Origin: Calliphora vicina | Lineage: Eukaryota > Arthropoda > Insecta > Diptera > Calliphoridae | NCBI RefSeq assembly: GCF_958450345.1 | Contig: NC_088781.1 | Span: 113,663,431-113,727,430, forward strand | DNA length: 64,000 bases | Direction: 5' to 3' | Shown here: positions 23,719 through 34,224 of the stretch, one piece after another | How positions within the stretch are numbered: position 1 is the stretch's first letter | Layout of the letters: each line of letters starts with the position of its first letter | Notes under the pieces: model-generated | What the model was told of the DNA's origin: nothing | The model's database searches: none | Seen by the model: only the letters and a program-made list of their open reading frames with translations | Position numbers and translations under genes: made by a program

Positions 23719-24304
23719 ACGTTACTCTTTTATATATATAGATTAAGAACTGCGTATATTTTCATTACTCAGTTCAAAACACCCGGATTTTTAGTTATGA
23801 CGTTGTTGCAGCAAATGAGCGATATGGACTTCAATTAATTTAATAAACATTTTAAACAGTATTTGAACTAGGAAGATTTACTAAGTTTTTTTCTATTGTA
23901 TGATTACAAATTTTTTTACAACTTTTCCAATAAGAATTCCAGTTTTTCAAAACAATTTATATGAAGACTCAACTCAAGAACATTGTTCAAACTCATATTT
24001 TTTTATTAAGAAATATCTTAAAAGCACCAGAAGTGTTTTAAGAAATTTTATTAGGTGTATGACTTAAAATTTAGGGATTTTTTAAAAAGTTTAGCTTTTT
24101 TTACCATCTTTATGGTAAAATATACATTCCAAGCCAAAGGAACTGCTTATCTTTTTAGGCCAAAAACGAATAAAGCCAATATCGAATACTCTATTCCGTC
24201 TTTCCGCATTCCAGAGAAAGTATTCTGCATCGATAAAAACAAATAGAAGTCGGACGGGCACGGTATGGACTATAAAGTGGATGAGGAAAAACTTCCCAAC
24301 CACT

Positions 24305-24755
24305 TCATTCTAAATAGTTTTTAAGAGGCATGGATATTTGGCTTTGGTGTCTATTCGGCTGGATTACCGTGCTTCACATACGATCTCTTACGCTTCGGGT
24401 TATCGTAATGGATCCATTTTTCATCGCAAGTAAAGAGCCTCATTTTGAACATGGAAATGCGTTTTTCAAGGTCACGCGGTATCTCTAAGGTACTCAATTT
24501 TCCTGCTTTTTGATGAATCTTGCGCTCGCAAACATTTTGAAATTGCTGCTTGACTAGCTCCCAATAATTTTGCAACCTTTATTGAGTTTTACATCAATCT
24601 TCATAGATTAATGCCCCCAATTCGTGGTCTTCAAATTTTTTTGGCTGGCCTGGGCGATCTTTCTCTTACGTGTCAAAATCACTTTCAATCAAATTAAAGA
24701 CGTAAAGCAAAACTTCCAGCATATGACGCTCTGTTGGCACAAAATTCAACATTTT
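24305..24755 (-). pseudogene. mariner transposase relic
   Basis: On the minus strand, MLNFVPTERHMLEVLL near 24750 resembles the mariner N-terminus. RPAKKFEDHELGALI (about 24660-24620) is the linker region. The frame 24351-24575 reads FTCDEKWIHYDNPKRKRSYV, with the mariner DEKWIHYDN motif and its first catalytic aspartate. After a stop, TPKPNIHAS follows at about 24340-24310, the expected next block. The helix-turn-helix region is shortened by a deletion and everything after TPKPNIH is lost, including the later catalytic aspartates. Confidence 0.8.
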
Positions 24756-25702
24756 CGAAGCAAAAAAACTTTGTTGTGTAACTAAGTGAGAATAAATGTT
24801 AGATATGTACCCTTCAAAATGACATATAAGTTATTAAAAACAAAAAACAGCGTTCAAAAGATACATCATCTATTGTAAATCCCGCATTTTTAAGTAATAC
24901 ACCCACATGTTAGGACACTTAGTATCAGAAGAATAGCAAGTATTTCATTTTACAATTGAAAACCTTAGAAAACATGTCATCTTCTTTCAACCCACCAACT
25001 ACCCCCCACAACTATTTGATTTTGTAATAAGTATTAAAATCAAAAAACTTTGACAAAGTAAAGCTGTAATAGGTATTATAATAATTTTCTTTTTGTTTGT
25101 TCAAATAAATGAAAAGAACAACAAACAAATATTTTAAGCTGTTTCTTATGATAAAGTTAATAACATTTGTTTTATACTTTTTTTCCTGATAACTGGCCAA
25201 GAACAATGTTTCTTAGCCATTCTGACGTTTTTCGTTGCTAAGTATTGCCACAACTGCTGTTGTCGCTTTCTGTGATGCTTCTGCAAATAAACAAATACAA
25301 TGTTCTAAATGTATTTTAAGAAGTTTATGATAAAATAATGACATTGTTTATATAGACAAAGATTTGTCAAGTCAGGGTCATTTACATAATATAATAGAAT
25401 TACACATTTTTTTGGCTGTTGTATTCGTGAACAATTTATTTTGTTTATTTGTAACAGCAATAAATTGGGAACAGAAATAAGCAAATAAAAGAAATTACTT
25501 TAAAAAAAAATAAAATTCTTTAAAATATAGCAATCATTTTGGTTAATTTGCAACTTATTATTTAGTTATTTAGAAATACACATTTTTAATGAAGAAAATA
25601 CGTATACTTAATATTTAATGCGACTGGATTTAAATATTCCACATACGCCAAGGAGTATTTCTCATTAGAAGTGCAAGTTTAAACATGCACAAACTAATTT
25701 AA
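24756..25702. other. AT-rich DNA without a recognised gene
   Basis: Reading frames are short and low complexity. No repeat boundary or motif was recognised. Confidence 0.5.
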
Positions 25703-26653
25703 AACAAGTAAGAGCACTATATTCGGCCGTGCCGAATCTTAAATACCCTCCACCTAAATATGATGGTATAACAACTGAAATAATATACTTAACAATTGTT
25801 AGAAAGACTACATTTTTCCTTTTTAACCTCAAGTGAAGAAACAGAGTATAAAAAAAGTATACAAATATATTTAGACAAATTTCAAAATATTGGGTTGTTG
25901 GATTTATATGGGAGCTATAACCAATTATGGACCTAATATGGATACATCGATTTTTGTATATATTGAACAAATTTGTTTCGAATTTCAACCTGATAACTAT
26001 ATTTGTAAGAAATTTATGAGGATTTTAGTGATTTTCGGGAGTGGACCTTATATGGGAGCTATGGTTAAATATGGACCGATATTCACAAAATCCAGTAGTA
26101 TGATTGCTGGATAAAAATTACTGATCTGTGCGTAATTTCATTTTAATATCGATTTGGTTTTGTATTTATAAGAGATTTATGAGTACTTATCTGATTTTCG
26201 GAATTGAAACTTATATTGGAGCTATGGTCAAATATGGACCGATATTCACAAAATCCTGTAGTATGATTTCTAAATATAAATTAGAGATTTGTGTAAAATT
26301 TTGTTTTGATATTGATATTTTTTAGATATTTATGTAGGTTAATGTGTTTTTCGGAAGTGGTCCTTATATGGGAGCCATAACCAATCATGGACCGATCTTC
26401 ATATATGGGGACTAGTTATGACGAATTTCAACTTAATAGCGATATTTATAAGACATTTATGTTTATTTAAGTGATTTTCGGAAGTGAACTTTATATGGGG
26501 GCTATGGTCAAATATGGACCGATCCACAAATAATTTGGTGTTATGATTTTTATATGCACGAGTATTATTTTTCCTGAATTTTGCGTGGATACTGCAATTT
26601 AGTAGGAATTTACAGGCCATAGAACCATATTTCGGGAAGAAATTTGTATGGGG
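25703..26653 (-). mobile_element. Family A helentron-like copy A3, 3' part
   Basis: On the minus strand this is the 3' part of a family A element. It holds the terminus (CTTACTTGTT complement at 25703), hairpin ATTCGGCCGTGCCGAAT, ATACCCTCCACC, and five array cores near 25912, 26057, 26219, 26371 and 26497. It stops at TTTGTATGGGG, exactly where the LTR retrotransposon begins. The matching 5' part resumes at 36129. A3 has fewer array units than A1/A2. Confidence 0.7.
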
Positions 26654-28560
26654 TGTTACGGTTGGTTTTTGATTACAAAAACTGGTATGTTTTGAAAGAT
26701 TGAAATGTGACACGGTGGCTTTTTCCGGCTACTCGTCGTAATGTCGTGAATTCTTATCACCATCCAAACACACACAACCATTAACATAAAATTATTCGTG
26801 TCAAAAATAATAAGAATATAAATTATGATACCTACGTTTCCTCTATTTCATATCGTCCGAATGTCCCTATGTCTAATGACCTGAGCCTCCCACCCCTTCT
26901 ACAGCCATTGTACTGCTTCTGGCTCCATTTTTTTAATATCGCAATACCCAATTCAACTTATAAATGGTCATTTTTACGACAGTCCTAGTCCGTTTTATCA
27001 AAATAGTTTTCTGAACCCATCCATAATTACCTACATTCACAACACCTTGCACCAACAAATAAAAAAATTTACCCTAACATGATCCTAAATTCCAGATCAG
27101 AAAGAAAATAAATATTTATGTTCAACACAATTGCAAAAAAAAAAGAAATATATATACATATATATATATATATTTATTTTATTTATATATATAATTTTAA
27201 TTCATTTTAATTTTTTTTTTCTTCTTTTTTTTTTTTTTTTTTGTTTAATTTATATGTCTATATAATTATGTTAAATTTGTATACAATATCTATTTTAAAT
27301 ACTATAAAATAACGATAGAATAAAATTTATTTCTTCTGCTTATACCTAACAGAATATCAAAAAAACATCATAAATTGATGACAAAGGCTAGAAAAGTATA
27401 ATCCAAAACAGAGATAAAGTAAACGTGAAAAAAAACAATTTTTGACAGTTCTCTTTTACTTATGTATTTTTTTGCTTTTGTCTTTATTCTCTGTTTTGAT
27501 TATATTATTCTTTACAAATAATTTGAATAATTTTTCTTTTATATTGCATGCATTTTTTTATTATTATTTATAATGTTTTATATACATATTTACATTTATA
27601 TATAATATAATATAATTACACTACATATAAATATATACAATTATTTCATTTTTTTTTTTTTTTTTACATTTCTTATATTTTCACTTTTTTTTTTTTTAAT
27701 AGTTACATTAATTTTTATTTTTATATATATTTTGTTTTTATATATGTATACCAAATTTATTAAAACTATAAATATTTAATTTTTTTTTTTCTTTATATAC
27801 AATATGTTTTTTCTTCTTCTTTATTCGCTTTTTGTTGTTCAAATTGGCACTGTAGTTATCTTCATTATTTATCTCCTTTGAAACTTTTTATTTTCTTTAT
27901 TTTTGATTCTTATTGTATTTTTGATTTTTCTTTTGTAATATATATTCTTTTTGCGTTTTCTTTCTTATTGTTTTTCCTTTTTTTTTTTTGTTTTAATTTT
28001 TCTACTTTAATTTAAGTTAAATTAAGTTTTAAATTAAGTTTTGTTTTAATTATGTTTTTAATTAAGTTCTAGTTTAAGTTCTTCAATTAAACTTTTGTTT
28101 TAATTATTTATTTTTTTTATTAGTTAAGGGTTGATTTTGTATAGATTTAATTTTATTTTTAGTTTCTATTTTTTCAAACTAAGTATATATTGTGTTTTTT
28201 TTTATTTTTTTTATTTTTATATAAATATATATATATGTATATTTTTTTTAGTCTTCATTAATATATATTTTTTTTACAATTCTTACTTCGACAAAAAAAA
28301 TTTGCCTTCTTTTATGAAATGTAATCACCATTATGTAATCTTTTCTTTTTTTCGTGATCTAAATTCAACTCCCGTTTTTTAACTCCAATCAATAAAAAAA
28401 AAAAAGTCAAACTAAAAAAAAACGTGCCTTCAAAAAAACTTCTCCTCTCTCCCTTCTTTTTCCAAAAAAAAGCTTTCTGAACAGTAACTAACAAAGTTGA
28501 AATCTGAACGTAGTAGGGACTGTTAGAGATGATACATTATCAACATTCGTAACCGTAACA
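26654..28560 (-). repeat. 3' LTR of the retrotransposon
   Basis: It is the downstream LTR in the direction of transcription, 1,907 bp. It is very AT-rich in the middle with long poly-T/poly-A runs. The low-complexity ORFs in it are not genes. The inner flank (28561 onward) does not show a clear polypurine tract: the minus strand reads CGACGGTTGCGAGCC directly before TGTTACGG, which is unusual for a Ty3/gypsy element. Confidence 0.9.
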
Positions 28561-28735
28561 GGCTCGCAACCGTCGATACCGATTCAAGGTATGGAACGAG
28601 TGCGTAAAAAAAAAACTAAACAAAAATCATACAAAATTTCCTAATCAAATTCGAATATATAAGAAACAAAACTACTAAGAACTGGTATCCTTTTCAGACG
28701 TGTGGCCTCGACCCACATAGCCGGGTGAATTATGT

Positions 28736-30705
28736 TCAAACTGTAAATATATCTTGTCCATGAAAAACGCCTTTACCCTTTCCGTCCATTCCCACTAGCT
28801 CATATAAAGAGTTTCCAAGTACTTTTGAAACAATACATTTGATATGTGTGAGTGCGAGTTTGGAATTGTAACTTTTGAGTTTATTGCTTAGTTTAAAATT
28901 CCTACGATATACATATTGCCCTTCTTTGAATTTTACTTCTTTAGACCTTGTGTTGTAATTTCGCGCTGAGCGTTCATGTCCCTTTGCCAAATTCATAAAA
29001 ACCTTATCTCTGATTAGCTGTAGTTTATCAGAAGTTATATTCAAGGCCAGATCAACATCTTTCACACATCCAATTTTTCGAAGAACTTCATATGCCGATG
29101 CATGTTGCACCATATTCACTCCGAAAACAGCATAGTAAGGAGACATCTCAATTGAACTGTGTGTAGTACTTCTAAGTGCAAATGCAACATCGCTCAATTT
29201 CTGATCCCAACTCCGTTGATCAGTTCCTACAAAAGATCTAATCATTTGCAGAACAGACCTGTTAACTCTTTCCGCTGCATTAGACTGCGGAGCATATAGA
29301 GCAGTTCGGACGTGTTTTATACCGTATTTGTTAACAAATTCGCGGAATAACTCCGAAACGAATTGTCTTCCATTGTCGGAATGAATACATTCCGGCACTC
29401 CAAACACATGAAAGATTCGGGTTTCTAAAAATTTCACAACATTTACAGCTGTTGCAGCCCGCATTGGCTCAAGAAAAACAAATTTGCTAAAATGATCAAG
29501 ACAGACAAATATAACGGTGTTTCCATTTGATGATCGCGGATAGGGTCCCATAAAATCAATATACATCCTTTGAAAAGGCCTCTCCGTAATTAATTGCTTG
29601 CCCATTAGAGGTCTTTTAAATGCATTAGTCGTTTTATTAACGTGGCAAACATCACACGACTTTACAATTTTGTGGACATCGGACACCATATTTGGCCAAT
29701 AATAACGTTCTCTTAGCCTTGATAAGGTTTTATGGATTCCTCCATGACCAGACGATGGAGAGAAGTGTGCAGCATAAATTAATTGTCCCTGGAGTTCTTG
29801 TGGAACTAAAAGTTTCCAGGCCTTGTCCTCATCCAATGCATCTCCACTTGCAAATGCTGTTCTCTTGTAAATGTAATTATCTGATACACATAGATCTGGA
29901 GTTTTAACCTTATCTTCCAAAATATTATTTCTAAGTTTACTATACTCAACTGAATCAAAATGTGAACTATTTAAGTCAATATCAAGCAAACGATTATTTT
30001 TAACGATCTCTTCCATATATGCACGGGACAGGGTATCCGGCACAACATTCTGGGAACCTTTTCGATGCTGAATATCAAACTCAAACCCTTGAAGCTTAAG
30101 GCTCCATCTAGCCAACCTTCCTGCAAGATCATTTTGGCTCATGAGCCATTTAAGGCTAGAATGGTCGGTTATTATAGTGAATGGTAATCCCTCAATGTAT
30201 GGTCTGAATTTTTTTACACTTAGGACGGCAGCATAGCACTCTAGCTCCGTCACGCTATAGTTTTTCTGTGCTTTATTAAGCTTCGCAGACATATAGGCGA
30301 TTGGATGATCGTGACCTTCACTATCTATCTGGAACAGCACCCCACCAACACCTTGTGTAGACGCATCGCACTGTATAAAAAACTTCTGTGAAAAGTCTGG
30401 GTTAGTAAGTAATGGGGCTGAAGTAAGGCTCTCCTTCAGTTTCCCAAATGAATCAAGAGAATCTTCAGATAGACAAAACTTCCGTATCCGTTCCTTCGTG
30501 AGGCAGTCGTGAAGTGGTGCTGCTATACTCGCATAATTCCGAATGAATCTGCGGTACCACCCACACATACCTAGGAAACGCCTCAATTGTTTCGGTGTTT
30601 TTGGAATAGGGAAATTTCTTACTGCTTCTACTTTTGAATCATCAGTCCTGATGCATCCATTACCGACGACAAAACCTAAATACCTGACTTCCTTGTGACA
30701 GAGCG
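28736..30705 (-). CDS. pol: pol, distal part: RT end, RNase H and integrase
   Basis: This frame carries the end of reverse transcriptase (RRFLGMCGWYRRFI). An RNase H domain follows, with QCDAST (about residue 74, counting from the RRFLGM block), ELECYAA (116) and TDHSSLKWL (141). Integrase has an H-H-C-C zinc-binding region (HFSPSSGHGGIH...CDVCH, about 274-315) and catalytic residues in YIDFMG (344), HSDNGRQF (404) and AERVNRS (439), with the last two 35 residues apart. A GPY/F-like basic tail ends at a TGA at 28736-28738. It has no ATG of its own at the RT junction. It is the continuation of the upstream pol frame, separated by a frame break near 30705. Codon use and motifs look intact. Confidence 0.9.
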
Positions 30706-32063
30706 TTACGTAAATTTTTGGCCACTTTTACTAAAAGATCCATATGTTCATCAAAACTGGCAGAAACCACTAGGAGGTCGTCAAGGTAAACAAAAACACT
30801 GTTTCGCAATGCAGCTGGGATTGCTTTGTCCATTAGCCGACACATCCTCTGGGCGCCATTACACAGCCCGAAGGGCATGACCGTAAATTGATACAATGGC
30901 CGCCCAGGGACTGTGAAAGCTGTCTTTTCTCTCGACTTCGTTTCTAGCGGAATCTGCCAAAATGCGTCCTTTAAATCAATGGCAGATATATATTTCGTGT
31001 CCTGCAACCTGCTTATAATACCCTCAATATGAGGAAGCGGATATGCATCCTTTATTGTACGCATATTCAACTTGCGGGCATCTAAACACAGCCTCACTTT
31101 CGCCTCCTTTCTCACCAAAGTGACAGGTGCACTCCAACTGCTGTTGCTTTGTTCAATAACCCCGAGATTTAGCATGCGATCTAGTTCCTTGTATAAGAGA
31201 TCTTGAATAACAGGGGACACTGGATAATGTCTCTGTTTAATCGGAATATCTTCGTTAGTCACTTCGATAACATGTTCTTCTAAAGAAGTTCTACCAAGTC
31301 CTAAAACACTAAAAGATGGAAACATCGACTTAACTCTCGCAAGTTGTTCTTCTTGAAGACAATCAAGTTTATGTTGTTTATCATCTTCGGCAGCTTCTGT
31401 AACCATTTCAGATATACAGGGCCTTACCTCTCCTACAACTGGCAACCCAAACACTTTCCAGAAATCTATACCAAAGTAAAACTCTTGTCGTAAATCTGGT
31501 ACTACTAGAAAATCTATATCCTTGGTAACTCCATTCCACACAACTGGTAACGTTGCTATCCCCATAACTGGGACTTTACCTCCACTAGCAGTTTTTACAC
31601 TCTCATACTTCAAATTTACAACTGGATATTCACATTCCTTTAAAAATTTCTGTGCATTCTTGCCAATGCAACACGCCCCAGCTCCCGAATCCAGTAATGC
31701 CGTGACCTCCTTTCCAGCAACTAAAGTTTTAGCAAATAATCGGTTATCCTCCTGAATCTTTACCACTGTCTCTACTGCTAATTTCTTTGCCCTTTTTATC
31801 TTCAAAATTCTATTCCTCAACTTCAAAATCTTCTTATACTTCCCACTCATTGATCCAATTTCTTTGCTAAAAATTCTAGCCCTTGTTTTCTCATATTCAA
31901 CTTTTCTCTGGTGTAACGATTTTAATGGTAAATGTGATTGAGTTCTATGATTACACTCCCCATTCACTCTTTTCAAAATTGTTATTGGTTTATTTCCGGA
32001 TTTCCTGAGTTCTGGCGAGAGCTCCCGGTTAGCACTGCCACTTTCGCATTTAAAGAGTCTGGT
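30660..32063 (-). CDS. pol: pol, proximal part: protease and reverse transcriptase
   Basis: The frame opens after a TAA at about 32061-32063 and overlaps the end of gag in the -1 frame, so it is probably translated as a gag-pol fusion. The aspartic protease has ALLDSGAG (about residue 96, counting from 31976). Reverse transcriptase follows: SAPVTLVRK, VRLCLDARKLN, SAIDLKDAFWQIPL with a catalytic aspartate, and FVYLDDLLV (about 395-403) with the paired catalytic aspartates. Near 30705 the reading frame is lost and a short foreign tail runs to a stop at 30660. The expected protein continues in another frame, so the copy has one frame break in the RT thumb region. Two short direct repeats at the break suggest a small deletion between them. 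Confidence 0.88.
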   Translation of the reverse strand, partial: TRLFKCESGSANRELSPELRKSGNKPITILKRVNGECNHRTQSHLPLKSLHQRKVEYEKTRARIFSKEIGSMSGKYKKILKLRNRILKIKRAKKLAVETVVKIQEDNRLFAKTLVAGKEVTALLDSGAGACCIGKNAQKFLKECEYPVVNLKYESVKTASGGKVPVMGIATLPVVWNGVTKDIDFLVVPDLRQEFYFGIDFWKVFGLPVVGEVRPCISEMVTEAAEDDKQHKLDCLQEEQLARVKSMFPSFSVLGLGRTSLEEHVIEVTNEDIPIKQRHYPVSPVIQDLLYKELDRMLNLGVIEQSNSSWSAPVTLVRKEAKVRLCLDARKLNMRTIKDAYPLPHIEGIISRLQDTKYISAIDLKDAFWQIPLETKSREKTAFTVPGRPLYQFTVMPFGLCNGAQRMCRLMDKAIPAALRNSVFVYLDDLLVVSASFDEHMDLLVKVAKNLRNALSQGSQVFRFCRR

Positions 32064-33754
32064 TTATAAACGCATAAAGAATCATCCCTACCACAAGAAA
32101 AACATTTCATATCATGAAATGTTGATTTACAAATATTTTCAGGTTTAATTGTATCTTTATTCTTTCTATAAAAATCTACCGGCATTCCACAAGTGAAACA
32201 TAAGTTTAAATGAAAAGGTGACATGCAAAAATTCCTAGTAATAGTATTATTATGTATTTGATTCCCTGAATGAGGTACTTTTGGGACAACAGAATCATAT
32301 GATCCCGTCGCTTGTTGTTTGCTACGATCATTACCGCCAATACCTTTAGGAAACATATTCCTATTGTTCGCGCCAAATGCTTCCAAATCAACTGAATCGT
32401 CATTATCTCCTCTAACTAATTCATTAATATTCCTTGGCCTTTGCCTAACTTCCCTTATCAGTTTTTCGGCCCGCTTACACTCTCTCTTGAGCTCGGCTAT
32501 GGTATCTATGGACGCTGAAAATATTAAACTCGCAATATTGCTTCGTAAGTTTCCCCTAATAATTTGCACTAGTTCATGTTCGGGTATTTTCTTACGTAAC
32601 CTAAAAGTTAAATTATGAATTTCAGTGTAAAACTCTTCGAATCCCTGTCCTGGTTGTTGTTTGTAATCCATTATTTCCCGTATTATCTCGTAATCTGTGT
32701 CAGCCGATTTAAAGTGATTCAAAAACTCTCTTTTTAGCTCAAAATATCCAAAATCAACATTCTCTGCGTTATCTTCTAAAACTTGCCAGTACCATTTTGC
32801 CGCAATGCCTGTAACCAAGCAATGAAAATCACTAAACAATTGGTGGAACGAAATATTATATTGTTCCCGCAATTTTTCAATTCGAAATATAAAACTTTCT
32901 ACTGCCATATCTCGTCCACTACCATCGAATTTTACATGCCACTTATCAAGGTCAATCGGTTTTCTTGATTCTATTTCCCTTTGTTTGTAAGAGACACTCG
33001 GGCGTGAATTGCGATCTATATTGTCGGAATCATTTCTATTACTTCCACCACTTCCATGATCTTGGGTGTGTTGTATGTGAGACCGAACACTATAACTAGG
33101 TGGTTGTGGAATTTCTAAACCTGGTCTGCTTGCCCTGTTGTTTTCCACTGTTTGATGATTACCACTTACTATTTCCTTATCCGGAGTTGAACTTAGACCT
33201 GGTCCAGCTATAGAGCTCGCATTTGTAGAACACTCTACCTCTGCCACCCGATGACTAAGAGAAGCAACTTCTCCGCGCATTTGTTTAAGTTCATTCATAC
33301 AGTTAGTCATCATTTGTGTTTGCTGAAATATCATTGCCATAAGTTGATTAAGTGGTTCGTTAGACGCAGAATTTTGAGGCTGATCAACCTTTGGCACACC
33401 ACCTTCCGCTAAATCATCGCTAATCCCCTTATCCTGCGACATTTCCGATAATCCTGTCAAATTCTCCAGCTTACGCGAAAAACTAATTGTATTGTCAAAT
33501 GTGTTAATACTAACCTCGTCCGTTATCCTTACTGATGGAACAGTTTCAAGCTCCCTAGCCCGTCCAAAAATAAGATTAGCACACCTATTTAAATAATCCG
33601 TAGGTACAAAATCTACTGGACGCTCAATACCAGTATCTATTTGTGTTAAAATAGAACCTACAACTTGATTTTCTATTGCCCGAGTTACACTTCGAGTAAT
33701 TCGCCTGTTATCAGGAAATAACGATTTGCTGGGATTACCTGTCTCCCTATCCAT
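31982..33754 (-). CDS. gag: gag polyprotein, 590 aa
   Basis: It starts at an ATG at 33752-33754 (MDRETGNP), about 470 bp after the 5' LTR, and ends at TAA 31982-31984. A predicted coiled coil lies at about residues 135-176. A low-complexity Ser/Gly/Asn linker runs to about 260. A capsid-like retrotransposon gag domain follows at about 270-430 (KWHVKFDGSG, WYWQVLEDN, GFEEFYTEIH, IIRGNLRS). The C-terminus has two copies of C-X4-H-X3-C-X2-C (residues about 510 and 542) in place of the usual CCHC knuckle. The frameshift heptamer lies in codons 568-569. The frame is uninterrupted. Confidence 0.88.
   Translation of the reverse strand: MDRETGNPSKSLFPDNRRITRSVTRAIENQVVGSILTQIDTGIERPVDFVPTDYLNRCANLIFGRARELETVPSVRITDEVSINTFDNTISFSRKLENLTGLSEMSQDKGISDDLAEGGVPKVDQPQNSASNEPLNQLMAMIFQQTQMMTNCMNELKQMRGEVASLSHRVAEVECSTNASSIAGPGLSSTPDKEIVSGNHQTVENNRASRPGLEIPQPPSYSVRSHIQHTQDHGSGGSNRNDSDNIDRNSRPSVSYKQREIESRKPIDLDKWHVKFDGSGRDMAVESFIFRIEKLREQYNISFHQLFSDFHCLVTGIAAKWYWQVLEDNAENVDFGYFELKREFLNHFKSADTDYEIIREIMDYKQQPGQGFEEFYTEIHNLTFRLRKKIPEHELVQIIRGNLRSNIASLIFSASIDTIAELKRECKRAEKLIREVRQRPRNINELVRGDNDDSVDLEAFGANNRNMFPKGIGGNDRSKQQATGSYDSVVPKVPHSGNQIHNNTITRNFCMSPFHLNLCFTCGMPVDFYRKNKDTIKPENICKSTFHDMKCFSCGRDDSLCVYKPDSLNAKVAVLTGSSRQNSGNPEINQ
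32048..32054 (-). promoter_or_regulatory. Candidate -1 ribosomal frameshift heptamer TTTAAAT
   Basis: On the coding strand the heptamer T TTA AAT is in register with the gag frame (X XXY YYZ form). The -1 frame has a stop (TAA at about 32061-32063) just three codons upstream and is then open into pol. Downstream a weak stem (GCGAAAG with CTCTCGC) can be drawn. Position and register are seen directly; the function is inferred. Confidence 0.7.
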
Positions 33755-34210
33755 TCACTATATTTCTAGTATGCTCTAAATATAAACTATTCTCACTAAT
33801 TATAAAAAAAACTTCCTTATATTTTCCTCCTAAATTATATATTTAAAAATCAATATGTTGTTGGTGCTTTAAGGTGTTGTGTCGTAAGTCAAATTCGCTA
33901 GACTGTAGTCCAGAAAACGTATAAACCCCCTGTACAAGTAGTATGCAACACCAAATACTTCATGCAATCCCAAAGTGCAAGAGATTGTCAAGGCTACTAG
34001 TTTTAAACCCCCTTAATGTTTGTAGAATGATACACTCTATTGAAGGCTTACCTTTAAATAGAGGCCATCATTATCTAAAAAAAACAATTCCCAAAAACCA
34101 CAAAATTAAATTACTAATGATCACAGTAAACAAGCCATTTTAAGCCAAAATTACAGGATTTCATCAGTACCCCGTTATAAGTACTACACAAAATAAAGTA
34201 AGGTATCCTT

Positions 34211-34222
34211 CGTTGGGCGCCA
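34211..34222 (-). promoter_or_regulatory. Primer binding site, tRNA-Lys
   Basis: Two bases after the 5' LTR, the minus strand reads TGGCGCCCAACG. This is complementary to the 3' end of insect tRNA-Lys(CUU), ...CGTTGGGCGCCA, over 12 bases, after which pairing weakens. Confidence 0.8.
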
Positions 34223-34224
34223 TA

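Larger units (their letters stand above)
20869..23750 (+). repeat. Dispersed repeat D1: CTAGCTGACCCGG start, satellite body, TATATATAGATT end
   Basis: It begins AACTAGCTGACCCGGTGCGC TTCGCCACCCC and ends with a (CAGT)n run and CTCTTTTATATATATAGATT. A related start occurs inverted at 52560-52607, so this is a dispersed family with a defined left end. From about 21300 to 22620 it is a tandem array. From 22620 to 23580 GTACC and TTACCCGTTTT phrases continue irregularly. The element class is not decided: no open frame, and neither TIRs of its own nor a poly-A tail. Confidence 0.55.
20554..23834. mobile_element. TIR-bounded block enclosing a GTACC satellite
   Basis: A 32-bp exact inverted repeat (CATATCGCTCATTTGCTGCA and 12 further bases) lies at about 20565-20597 and inverted at about 23796-23827. 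It extends imperfectly through TTGAAGT at the outer edges. No clear target duplication was found. The interior is almost wholly the GTACC repeat unit described separately, so either the satellite expanded inside a TIR transposon or another element inserted there and carried it. No transposase frame was seen. Confidence 0.6.

Noticed and set aside
28561..28735. Possible envelope gene downstream of integrase
   Set aside because: Only 175 bp separate the integrase stop from the 3' LTR, with no open frame.
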